Shown here: in pieces, positions 56,817 through 64,000 of the stretch
Numbering within the stretch: the stretch's first letter is position 1
Layout: every line of letters begins with the position of its first letter
Assembly (NCBI GenBank): GCA_003216725.1
Contig: QCIL01000005.1
Span: forward strand, 18,610 to 82,609
Length of the DNA: 64,000 bases
Direction of reading: 5' to 3'
From: Prochlorococcus sp. AG-402-L18
GTDB lineage: Bacteria; Cyanobacteriota; Cyanobacteriia; PCC-6307; Cyanobiaceae
Program-made: the position numbers and the translations under genes
The notes under the pieces: model-generated
Databases searched by the model: none
What the model saw: only the letters and a program-made list of their open reading frames with translations
What the model was told of the DNA's origin: nothing

Positions 56817-57823
56817 CTTTTTTCAAAATTTATATAGTTTTTATCCCAAACAATTTTTAAAAACTCTTGCAGATTAATTTGACCTTTATTATTTTTATAA
56901 ATTGAAGTTGCTAATTTTGTTAGATTTTTAGAACTACATTGCTTTGCAGATATTTCTTTTAAAAATCTATTTAAGATTGTGCATCTCGCTTCTATACACA
57001 TACCATTTAGGAGATTCCTATCGATACCTTTTACATCTTTACAATATAAATACGCTAGTTCACTAAGATCATTACGTTCATTATTGTATTTGCTCATTTT
57101 TTGGGAAAAATTATTTATCCTTTCAGAACAACCAGGATAGATGACTTCTAAGGTAGGAATAATTTTTTTTCTTACTAAATTTCTTTTTAATTTAAGATCT
57201 GAATTTGTAGGATCTTCCCAGACTGGGATCTTCATATCATTGCAAAATTGTTTTGTATCTTCCCTACTGAAAATTAATATTGGTCTTATTAAAAAAATTT
57301 GATTTTCTAGTAATCTTTTACTCTCAATATTACTCAGACCAGCAAAATTGCTTCCTCTGGATAAATTGAGGATAAATGTTTCTGCATTATCACTACTCGT
57401 GTGACCAGTTAACAAATAAATATTATGTTTTTGCTGATTCTTATTTAATAAAGTTTTGGCTCTTTCACATAATTTTTTATATCTCCATTCTCGTGCTTTT
57501 TCTTCTGAAGAAATACTCTCTTTATTTGCTTGATCAAAAGAGAATGAAATATTTTTATCTTCGCAATAATCTTTTAATTCAAGAGCATATAGTGATGATT
57601 TTTCGTGCCACTGGTGATCACCATGCCAAACACTAATAGACCAATTATGTAGTTTTTTTAGGTCATAAATTAGGGTTAATAAGGCCATTGAGTCTTGACC
57701 ACCGGAAACACTTATTAAAATATTGGATCCTTTGGGAATTAATATTTTTTTGGTAAGAATCTCCTTATGAAGCTTATGATGCCATGATGACCAATTTTTC
57801 TGAGTTAATTTTTTATCAGTCAT
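56813..57823 (-). CDS. tilS: tRNA(Ile)-lysidine synthase
   Basis: Modifies C34 of the CAU-anticodon tRNA-Ile to lysidine so that it reads AUA. 336 residues. The PP-loop is SGGQDS at 40-45, with LLTGHTSSDNAETFILNLSRGS and WEDPTNSD as family blocks. The C-terminal domain is short, as in cyanobacterial forms. The 85-bp divergent region is shared with ycf23. Confidence 0.94.
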   Translation of the reverse strand: MTDKKLTQKNWSSWHHKLHKEILTKKILIPKGSNILISVSGGQDSMALLTLIYDLKKLHNWSISVWHGDHQWHEKSSLYALELKDYCEDKNISFSFDQANKESISSEEKAREWRYKKLCERAKTLLNKNQQKHNIYLLTGHTSSDNAETFILNLSRGSNFAGLSNIESKRLLENQIFLIRPILIFSREDTKQFCNDMKIPVWEDPTNSDLKLKRNLVRKKIIPTLEVIYPGCSERINNFSQKMSKYNNERNDLSELAYLYCKDVKGIDRNLLNGMCIEARCTILNRFLKEISAKQCSSKNLTKLATSIYKNNKGQINLQEFLKIVWDKNYINFEKS

Positions 57824-57908
57824 TTTGTGTTGCTCAGATAATATTTTTTAAAAAATGCACTGTTTTACTAAAACAATGTCACAATCGGGTAATAAATTCA
57901 TTAAGTAA

Positions 57909-58685
57909 ATGAGTCTGATTAATCTTTTGCCACAAAAAATCAAAGAAGAGTTAAGAAGCAAATCCTTACTCAAAGTTATTTCAGGATTGAATAATTTCGA
58001 TGTTCAATCTGTGAAAATAATTGTTGAGGCTGCTTCATTAGGAGGTGCAGATCTTGTAGATATTGCTTGTAATCCTGAACTAGTTGATTTAGCACTTAAG
58101 AATTCAACGCTACCCGTTTGTGTTAGTTCAGTAGTGCCTCAATCTTTTCAAGATTCTGTAAAAGCAGGAGCATCATTAATTGAAATAGGAAATTACGATA
58201 CTTTTTATGAAAAAGGCATTAATTTTTCAGATAAAAGAGTTTTAAACATTACCAAAGAGACGAGGGATTTATTGCCTAATGTTCCTTTATCAGTAACTGT
58301 TCCTCATACTATGCCTATTGATAAACAAGTTGATCTTGCTATAAAGCTAGTGGAAGAAGGTGTTGATATTATTCAAACAGAAGGTGGTACCAGTTCTACT
58401 CCTTACTCTGCAGGAATTCAAGGCTTTTTTGAAAAATCAGTACCAACTCTTGCAGCTACCTATGCTATTCATCAAGAATTTAAGAAACAATCTCTGAATA
58501 TACCAATCATGAGTGCCTCTGGATTAAGCCAAGTAACTTGTCCACTAGCAATATCCTCTGGAGCCTCAGCAGTTGGCGTTGGATCTGTAGTTAATAAATT
58601 AGATGATTTAATATCGATGATTGCGGTTGTTAGGGGCTTAAAAGAATCTTTGAAAAATTCAATAATTGGAGAAAAAATTTCTTAG
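57909..58685 (+). CDS. ycf23: Ycf23 (DUF561) TIM-barrel-like protein
   Basis: 258 residues, conserved across cyanobacteria and some plastids; function unknown. FDVQSVKIIVEAASLGGADLVDIAC (in parts, VKIIVEAA and LGGADLVDIA), the VCVSSVVP strand, and the ends GASAVGVGSVV look like a (beta/alpha)8 enzyme, but no catalytic residues can be named. Followed by uvrB 29 bases on, but the promoter-like box between suggests a separate start for uvrB. Confidence 0.85.
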   Translation: MSLINLLPQKIKEELRSKSLLKVISGLNNFDVQSVKIIVEAASLGGADLVDIACNPELVDLALKNSTLPVCVSSVVPQSFQDSVKAGASLIEIGNYDTFYEKGINFSDKRVLNITKETRDLLPNVPLSVTVPHTMPIDKQVDLAIKLVEEGVDIIQTEGGTSSTPYSAGIQGFFEKSVPTLAATYAIHQEFKKQSLNIPIMSASGLSQVTCPLAISSGASAVGVGSVVNKLDDLISMIAVVRGLKESLKNSIIGEKIS

Positions 58686-58697
58686 TATAGCAATACC
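58684..58697 (+). promoter_or_regulatory. LexA-box-like palindrome upstream of uvrB
   Basis: AGTAT-AGCA-ATACC contains the perfect palindrome GTAT-N4-ATAC. It has the same 14-base size and N4 spacing as the published cyanobacterial SOS box (RGTAC-N4-GTWCB), with one change in each half. The overlapping TAGTAT (58683-58688) could be a -10 element, so a bound repressor would block transcription. ATG of uvrB is 17 bases downstream. Confidence 0.45.
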
Positions 58698-58714
58698 CTT
58701 TTGCTACTAGGTTG

Positions 58715-60754
58715 ATGAACAACTATAAGCTTCAAGCTCCTTACGAACCAAATGGAGATCAACCAGAAGCTATTAAAAAATTAGTTAAAGGCGTCAATAC
58801 TGGTAAAGAGTTTCAGACTCTTTTAGGGGCTACTGGAACTGGTAAAACATTTACTATTGCAAATGTAATCCAGCAAACAGGAAGACCAGCACTTGTATTA
58901 GCCCATAACAAAACGTTAGCTGCACAACTATGTAATGAATTAAGGGAATTTTTTCCAAAAAATGCTGTTGAGTACTTCATTTCTTACTACGATTATTATC
59001 AACCTGAAGCTTATGTTCCCGTCAGTGATACTTACATAGCCAAAACGGCTTCAATTAATGAAGAAATAGATATGCTTAGGCATTCTGCAACACGCTCATT
59101 ATTTGAAAGAAAAGATGTAATTGTTGTAGCCTCAATTAGTTGTATTTATGGTCTTGGTATACCGAGTGAGTATTTAAAAGCTGCAGTTAAATTTGAAGTG
59201 GGAAAATCAATAAATCTACATTCTTCTTTAAGATCTCTCGTTGAAAACCAATATACTAGAAATGATATCGAAATTACTAGAGGTAGATTCAGAATTAAAG
59301 GTGATGTTTTAGAAATCGGGCCAGCTTATGAGGATAGATTAATTAGAATCGAATTATTTGGTGATGAAGTCGAAGCTATTAGATACGTTGACCCTACTAC
59401 AGGAGAAATACTTGATAGTTTGGAACAAGTTAGCGTTTACCCAGCGAAGCATTTTGTGACCCCCAAAGAAAGACTTGAGAGTGCAATAAGTGCAATTAGG
59501 AGTGAATTAAAAACTCAACTAGATAAATTTACATACGAAGGAAAATTATTAGAGGCTCAACGTCTAGAACAACGCACAAAATATGATTTAGAAATGCTCA
59601 AAGAGGTTGGTTATTGTAATGGAGTTGAGAATTATGCTCGTCATTTATCAGGCAGGGAGGAAGGTTCACCGCCAGAATGTTTAATAGATTACTTTCCCAA
59701 AGATTGGTTGTTGGTAGTTGATGAGAGTCATGTAACATGTCCTCAACTTCATGCGATGTACAACGGTGATCAATCTAGAAAAAAAGTATTAATAGATCAT
59801 GGTTTTAGATTGCCCAGTGCTGCAGATAATAGACCTTTAAAATGTGAAGAGTTTTGGGAAAAATCAAAACAGACATTATTTATAAGTGCAACTCCGGGTC
59901 AATGGGAATTAGATCAATGTGATGGTGAATTTATTGAGCAAGTTATAAGACCAACTGGGGTATTAGATCCTCAAATTGATGTAAGACCTAGTGAGGGCCA
60001 AATAGAAGATCTGTTATCTGAAATAAGAATTAGAGCTGAAAAGAATCAACGAGTGCTAGTGACAACACTTACTAAGAGAATGGCTGAAGATCTAACTGAT
60101 TTTTTATCTGAAAATAAAGTAAGAGTTAGATATTTGCATTCCGAAATCCATTCAATTGAAAGAATTGAAATTATTCAAGACCTCAGAATGGGCGAATATG
60201 ATGTTTTGGTAGGAGTTAATTTATTAAGAGAGGGTCTAGATCTTCCTGAAGTATCTTTAGTTGCCATTTTAGATGCTGATAAAGAAGGTTTTCTCAGAGC
60301 TGAAAGGTCATTGATTCAAACAATAGGTAGAGCTGCAAGACATGTTGAAGGTGTTGCCTTGCTTTATGCAGATAACTTCACAGATTCAATGAAAAGAGCA
60401 ATATCTGAAACTGAAAGAAGAAGAACTATTCAAAAAAAATATAACCAAGTCAATGGTATTACTCCAAAACCTGCAGGCAAAAAAATAGAAAATTCAATAT
60501 TATCTTTTCTAGAACTTTCCAGAAAGCTAGATGCTGGAGGTATATCTAAAGATTTAATAAATATAGTTAATAACAAAACTGACGCAATTCTCAGTTCCAG
60601 TGATAATCAATGTTTGCTCGAAGAATTGCCTGACTTAATAGAAAAGTTAGAAATTAAAATGAAAGATGCTGCAAAAGAGTTAAATTTTGAAGAAGCAGCA
60701 AATTTGAGGGATAGAATCAAAAAATTAAGACAAAAATTGGCAAGAAATAATTAA
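58715..60754 (+). CDS. uvrB: Excinuclease ABC subunit B
   Basis: Damage-verification helicase of nucleotide excision repair. 679 residues from the ATG at 58715. Walker A is GATGTGKT (38-45); [12 protein letters not shown] is the beta-hairpin that probes [13 protein letters not shown] the helicase box, and the C-terminal UvrC-binding domain has [12 protein letters not shown]. Ends eight bases before lysC, its convergent neighbour. Confidence 0.98.
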   Translation: MNNYKLQAPYEPNGDQPEAIKKLVKGVNTGKEFQTLLGATGTGKTFTIANVIQQTGRPALVLAHNKTLAAQLCNELREFFPKNAVEYFISYYDYYQPEAYVPVSDTYIAKTASINEEIDMLRHSATRSLFERKDVIVVASISCIYGLGIPSEYLKAAVKFEVGKSINLHSSLRSLVENQYTRNDIEITRGRFRIKGDVLEIGPAYEDRLIRIELFGDEVEAIRYVDPTTGEILDSLEQVSVYPAKHFVTPKERLESAISAIRSELKTQLDKFTYEGKLLEAQRLEQRTKYDLEMLKEVGYCNGVENYARHLSGREEGSPPECLIDYFPKDWLLVVDESHVTCPQLHAMYNGDQSRKKVLIDHGFRLPSAADNRPLKCEEFWEKSKQTLFISATPGQWELDQCDGEFIEQVIRPTGVLDPQIDVRPSEGQIEDLLSEIRIRAEKNQRVLVTTLTKRMAEDLTDFLSENKVRVRYLHSEIHSIERIEIIQDLRMGEYDVLVGVNLLREGLDLPEVSLVAILDADKEGFLRAERSLIQTIGRAARHVEGVALLYADNFTDSMKRAISETERRRTIQKKYNQVNGITPKPAGKKIENSILSFLELSRKLDAGGISKDLINIVNNKTDAILSSSDNQCLLEELPDLIEKLEIKMKDAAKELNFEEAANLRDRIKKLRQKLARNN

Positions 60755-60761
60755 AAAGAAC

Positions 60762-62522
60762 TTATTTTTCTAATTCGAAATGATTATGAATAGCATTAAC
60801 TGCTTTGTCACAATCTTTTTCTAAGACAATACATGAAGTCCTGATTTCACTAGTGGCAATCATTTCAATATTGATATTTTGGTCAGCCAATGCTCTAAAT
60901 ATTTTTCCAGCCGTTCCAACCTTAAATGCCATTCCCGCTCCTACAGTACTTACTTTGGCTATCGCAGGGCCATCTTCAATGTATGACCCGGGTAATTTTT
61001 TTGTTAAGGCCTCAAAAACTAAGCTAGCTTTTTCTCTATCTTGTTTATTCATTGTAAGACTAATATCTTTAGTTTTTAAAGAGGAAATTCTTTCAGACTG
61101 AACGATAGTATCGATAAGTAAATTATTTTCAGCTAATGCTAAACATATCGATGCTGCTACACCTGGACGATCAGGCAGTTTTCGAAAACTTACTTGAACT
61201 TGGTTTTTATCTAATGCAATTCCTCTTACTTCAGGTTGATCTTGTTTTTCATTGATTGGATTAACAAATATTTGTGTATCGGATAACTTAAATTTCTCAG
61301 CAACAAATCTAATAGCTTTTGGTATATTATTGATTTCAATTACGCAGCTGACTTTAATTTCACTAGTAGCTATTAACCTAACATTTATATTCGCTTGAGA
61401 TAAAGTATCAAATAAATCAGCTGAAACACTAGGTCTGCCCATAATGCCTGCTCCTTGAATACTTAATTTAGTCATGTTTGTTTTTAAGTTATATTCTCCT
61501 CCTAATTGACTAGTTATAAGTTCACATTGTTCTGCAGTCTTTTTAACTTCTAATTCACTAACAGTAAATGTAATATCGTTTTTATTTCCATCATTTGTCG
61601 CTTGTATTATTAAATCTACACTAATATTTGCTTCTGAAAGTTTTTCAAATATTTGTGCAGCAATCCCAGGCCTATCAGGAATATTTGAGAGACTGAATAC
61701 TGCTTGGTTTTCTAATACCTCAAGACTATTGACTGTTTTTGTTAATTCTAAACTTCCTCTTTTTAGCGGGAGAGGTTGGATTTGACTTTCTAGGAGAGTC
61801 CCATTTGAGTCACTTTGGCTTGATTTGACACACAATTTAATTCCATAATTGCGAGCAATTTCTACTGCTCTTGGATGCAGAACTGAAGCACCGACACTTG
61901 CAAGTTCAAGCATTTCTTCGCAGCTAATTTTATCTAATAGTTTTGCATTAGGAACAATTCTTGGATCAGTAGTCAGAACCCCTGGAACGTCTGTATAAAT
62001 TTCGCACGTCTCAGCTCCTAAAGCTGTTGATAAAGCTACTGCGGAAGTATCTGAACCACCTCTACCCAAAGTTGTAATTTCCATTGAACCCGTATGGCTT
62101 AATGTTGTTCCTTGAAATCCAGCCACTACAACTACAAAACCCTGATTTATATAATTTTCGATCCTTTCTGTTTTAATATCCAGAATTCTCGCTTTTCCAT
62201 GTATTGATTCGGTAATAATTCCAACCTGGCTACCGGTCATTGAAATTGCAGGTATTCCGTATTCGTTTAATGCCATTGAGAGAAGAGCTATGGTTACTTG
62301 CTCTCCAGTTGAGAGAAGCATATCCAATTCTCTTCGATTAGGATTTTTACTAATTGATTCCGCTAAACAATTTAAATCATCTGTAGTTTGACCCATTGCA
62401 GAGACAACTACGACAATTTCATTTCCTGCTTCTTTACTTTGACAGATGCTACTTGCAATATTTTTAATTTTTTTAATATCACCTACAGAAGTACCGCCAA
62501 ATTTTTTTACTAGTAAAGCCAT
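60762..62522 (-). CDS. lysC: Aspartate kinase with four ACT domains
   Basis: Phosphorylates aspartate, first step to lysine, threonine and methionine. 586 residues: kinase domain (1 to about 240; KFGGTSVG at 7-14, GRGGSDTSAVAL, VGASVLHPRAVE), then two tandem pairs of ACT domains (about 275-420 and 425-580). The repeated blocks are IPDRPGIAA and LPDRPGVAA, and IATSEIKVS and IATSEIRTS. Four-ACT aspartokinases are typical of cyanobacteria and are feedback-controlled by lysine and threonine. 39 bases downstream of holA. Confidence 0.97.
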   Translation of the reverse strand: MALLVKKFGGTSVGDIKKIKNIASSICQSKEAGNEIVVVVSAMGQTTDDLNCLAESISKNPNRRELDMLLSTGEQVTIALLSMALNEYGIPAISMTGSQVGIITESIHGKARILDIKTERIENYINQGFVVVVAGFQGTTLSHTGSMEITTLGRGGSDTSAVALSTALGAETCEIYTDVPGVLTTDPRIVPNAKLLDKISCEEMLELASVGASVLHPRAVEIARNYGIKLCVKSSQSDSNGTLLESQIQPLPLKRGSLELTKTVNSLEVLENQAVFSLSNIPDRPGIAAQIFEKLSEANISVDLIIQATNDGNKNDITFTVSELEVKKTAEQCELITSQLGGEYNLKTNMTKLSIQGAGIMGRPSVSADLFDTLSQANINVRLIATSEIKVSCVIEINNIPKAIRFVAEKFKLSDTQIFVNPINEKQDQPEVRGIALDKNQVQVSFRKLPDRPGVAASICLALAENNLLIDTIVQSERISSLKTKDISLTMNKQDREKASLVFEALTKKLPGSYIEDGPAIAKVSTVGAGMAFKVGTAGKIFRALADQNINIEMIATSEIRTSCIVLEKDCDKAVNAIHNHFELEK

Positions 62523-62561
62523 ATCTAAATCATAATGTAAATTCTTAAACTTATAATTTGG

Positions 62562-63563
62562 TTAACTTAAATTAATTAATTTCTCTGTAAAAACATTTAT
62601 AGGATTATTACCTTGTTTTAGTAATGATTCAATATCTAGTAAGTTACTCATCAAATTAATTAAATATTCTTGAGATATATTTTTGACTTTTTTTCGAATA
62701 AAAAAAATTCTTTTTGGATTAGAAATGCCTGCAAGATTACAAATCTTTTCTGCATTATCGTTACCTGAATTAACTGCTAATTTTATAATGGCATAAATTC
62801 TTATTTGACTAATTAAACCTGCATTTAGTCTTAAAGCAGGTTCTCCTTTCTGTAAAGAATAATTTATTTCTATGAGGCTTTCATTAATATTTTTTTGTAA
62901 GAGAAGATCAATGATTTTGAAAATATTGGATTGATGATCACTAAATATTTTTTTTACATCAATACTTTTAAGAAAAAGTTGTGAATTCGAATCACTTGAT
63001 ACTGCAGAAAGGTATGTTTTTGCTTTGGCTAATTCATTTATTAGTTTAAAGCTATCATTACCAACTGAATCAATTATTAATTCAGCTGCATTTTTATCAA
63101 TTTTGATGTTCATTTCATTTGCTGCATCTTCTAAAAATCTTTTTTGTCCTTCATAGTCCCAGATTTCTGGTAAAGAAAATGACTTTTCTTTAGCTAAATT
63201 ATTTTTGATAAGTTTTTGTAAAAATTTAGTACTCTTTAGTCTTGAGTCTGGTTTTTTTGAATTTTGTAAAATGAAATAAGTATTTGGAGGTATATTGTCA
63301 TGAATTTTTTCAAATTTAGTTCCTAGATTCTCATTTTTGGCAGTAAAAATTGGATTATTTTTCAATGTAACTATTCTGTATCCTTCTCCAAAAGGAGGTG
63401 TAAGAACTTCATCAAAAGCTTTATTAACTTGCTCATCATCATCTCCATTTAAATTTGTTACGTTTATTTCTTTCCATTCTTTGGATACTTCTTTATCAAT
63501 TAATTTTTGAATAAATGTATTTTGAGCATTTAAATCATTACCCCATAATATTTGTATTGGCAT
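62562..63563 (-). CDS. holA: DNA polymerase III delta subunit
   Basis: Clamp-loader wrench. 333 residues, quite divergent. The N-terminus MPIQILWGNDLNAQNTF and the middle ANEMNIKIDKNAAELIIDSVGND and LINELAKAKTYL fit the delta fold; it lacks a Walker motif, as expected for delta. It probably cooperates with the DnaX in this window. Followed by lysC on the same strand and divergent from cobH. Confidence 0.8.
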   Translation of the reverse strand: MPIQILWGNDLNAQNTFIQKLIDKEVSKEWKEINVTNLNGDDDEQVNKAFDEVLTPPFGEGYRIVTLKNNPIFTAKNENLGTKFEKIHDNIPPNTYFILQNSKKPDSRLKSTKFLQKLIKNNLAKEKSFSLPEIWDYEGQKRFLEDAANEMNIKIDKNAAELIIDSVGNDSFKLINELAKAKTYLSAVSSDSNSQLFLKSIDVKKIFSDHQSNIFKIIDLLLQKNINESLIEINYSLQKGEPALRLNAGLISQIRIYAIIKLAVNSGNDNAEKICNLAGISNPKRIFFIRKKVKNISQEYLINLMSNLLDIESLLKQGNNPINVFTEKLINLS

Positions 63564-63621
63564 AATAGCTCAATAAAAACCATATTTTAACTATGATTAC
63601 TTCTAACACAAATTAAATTTA

Positions 63622-64000
63622 ATGGTAATAGATCATCCAATTTTTTTGGAAAGCCTCAGATTCATAAGATCTCATTTATTAGCCAATGATCTAAATTATT
63701 TGGAACAAAAAGTGTTAGAGAGATTAGTCCATACTTCAGGAGATTTTTCAGTGCAAAATCTTGTAAATTTTAGTGAAGGTGCTTGCGAAAAAGGGATTCA
63801 GGCACTTAAAAATGGGGCTCCGATTTTAACTGATACTGATATGGCTGCAGCAGCAATAAAATCCATGGCAGAAAATACCACTAGGAACAAAGTATTCACC
63901 GCTAGAATGTGGTTTGAAAAAAATAATCATACAAACTTAACTAAAACTGCATATGGCTTAAGTGAAGGTTGGAAGGAGTTATCCGCTATGAATTCTGGAA
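63622..64000 (+). CDS. cobH: Precorrin-8X methylmutase (3' end outside window)
   Basis: Moves the C-11 methyl group to C-12, giving hydrogenobyrinic or cobyrinic acid in cobalamin synthesis. About 126 N-terminal residues are in the window. Starts MVIDHPIFLESL; family blocks are LERLVHTSGDF, LVNFSEGACEKG and APILTDTDMAAAAI. With cobA at 9.8 kb it shows that the organism makes a corrinoid. The 58-bp divergent region is shared with holA. Confidence 0.93.
   Translation, partial: MVIDHPIFLESLRFIRSHLLANDLNYLEQKVLERLVHTSGDFSVQNLVNFSEGACEKGIQALKNGAPILTDTDMAAAAIKSMAENTTRNKVFTARMWFEKNNHTNLTKTAYGLSEGWKELSAMNSG

Noticed and set aside
58688..58706. Terminator hairpin (TAGCAA/TTGCTA) after ycf23
   Set aside because: The six-base stem has no following T run on the plus strand and overlaps the uvrB promoter/leader; the LexA-like palindrome is a better explanation. 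It may still form in the uvrB leader.

Overview
The window is a gene-dense, very AT-rich stretch (GC about 30 % by eye) of a picocyanobacterial chromosome, most likely a high-light-adapted Prochlorococcus. The evidence is the small intergenic gaps, the set of cyanobacterial markers (SqdB/SqdX sulfolipid synthesis, Ycf23, a Ycf37-like TPR protein, a DUF98-type chorismate lyase for plastoquinone, an aspartokinase with four ACT domains, a group 2 sigma factor), cobalamin genes, and the uniform low-GC codon use. The strain cannot be named from sequence alone. I see no rRNA, CRISPR array, transposase, integrase or prophage module. The one RNA gene is tRNA-Val(UAC).

Layout. 1-3.3 kb: ClC transporter (cut by the window edge) behind aconitase B, both minus. 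3.4-4.5 kb: DAHP synthase (+). 4.5-9.7 kb, minus: polyphosphate kinase and an MFS transporter, then a group 2 sigma factor with a phytol/dolichol-kinase-like membrane protein directly behind it. 9.8-10.6 kb: cobA (+). 10.5-21.4 kb is a long minus-strand block: mazG-speE-speB-gcvT, then aspS, pyrG, queE-queC-pabB-pabC. 21.4-25.3 kb, plus: tRNA-Val, a compact IscA-like protein, valS and a TVP38/DedA-type membrane protein. 25.3-29.1 kb is the most accessory-looking part: a possible 43-codon gene, a phage-type ATP-dependent DNA ligase, an NTF2-like membrane-anchored protein, a SprT-like metalloprotein, a charged protein of unknown function and chorismate lyase. 29.2-34.0 kb, minus: mnmG, dnaB, rplI, desC. 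34.1-39.8 kb, plus: a conserved-looking unknown, a YnbB-family PLP protein, gcvH, gcvP and a small secreted protein. 39.8-44.3 kb, minus: sqdB-sqdX and rpmI-rplT-ycf37-thiG. 44.4-47.3 kb, plus: a SpoIID-like protein and a processive family 2 glycosyltransferase. 47.3-52.7 kb, minus: tig, clpP, clpX, dnaX. 52.8-56.8 kb, plus: asd-dapA-rnj. 56.8-57.8 kb: tilS. 57.9-60.8 kb, plus: ycf23 and uvrB. 60.8-63.6 kb, minus: holA and lysC. 63.6 kb to the end: cobH, cut by the window edge.

Functional links: asd and dapA (one unit) plus lysC cover three early aspartate/lysine-pathway steps. cobA and cobH both belong to corrin synthesis. gcvT is about 17 kb from gcvHP. DAHP synthase, PabB/PabC and chorismate lyase make and use chorismate. 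queE/queC and pabB/pabC share an operon, and their pathways (7-deazaguanine and folate) share the substrate GTP. tig-clpP-clpX is a protein quality-control cluster. dnaB, dnaX, holA, uvrB and the extra ligase serve DNA replication and repair.

I found no convincing undescribed multi-gene system. The points most worth a second look are the phage-type ligase with the small gene beside it, an 81-bp tandem duplication inside dnaX, a LexA-box-like palindrome in the uvrB promoter, and several uncharacterised small proteins. No gene-free stretch exceeds 300 bases; the longest (25331-25600) holds only the possible 43-codon gene.
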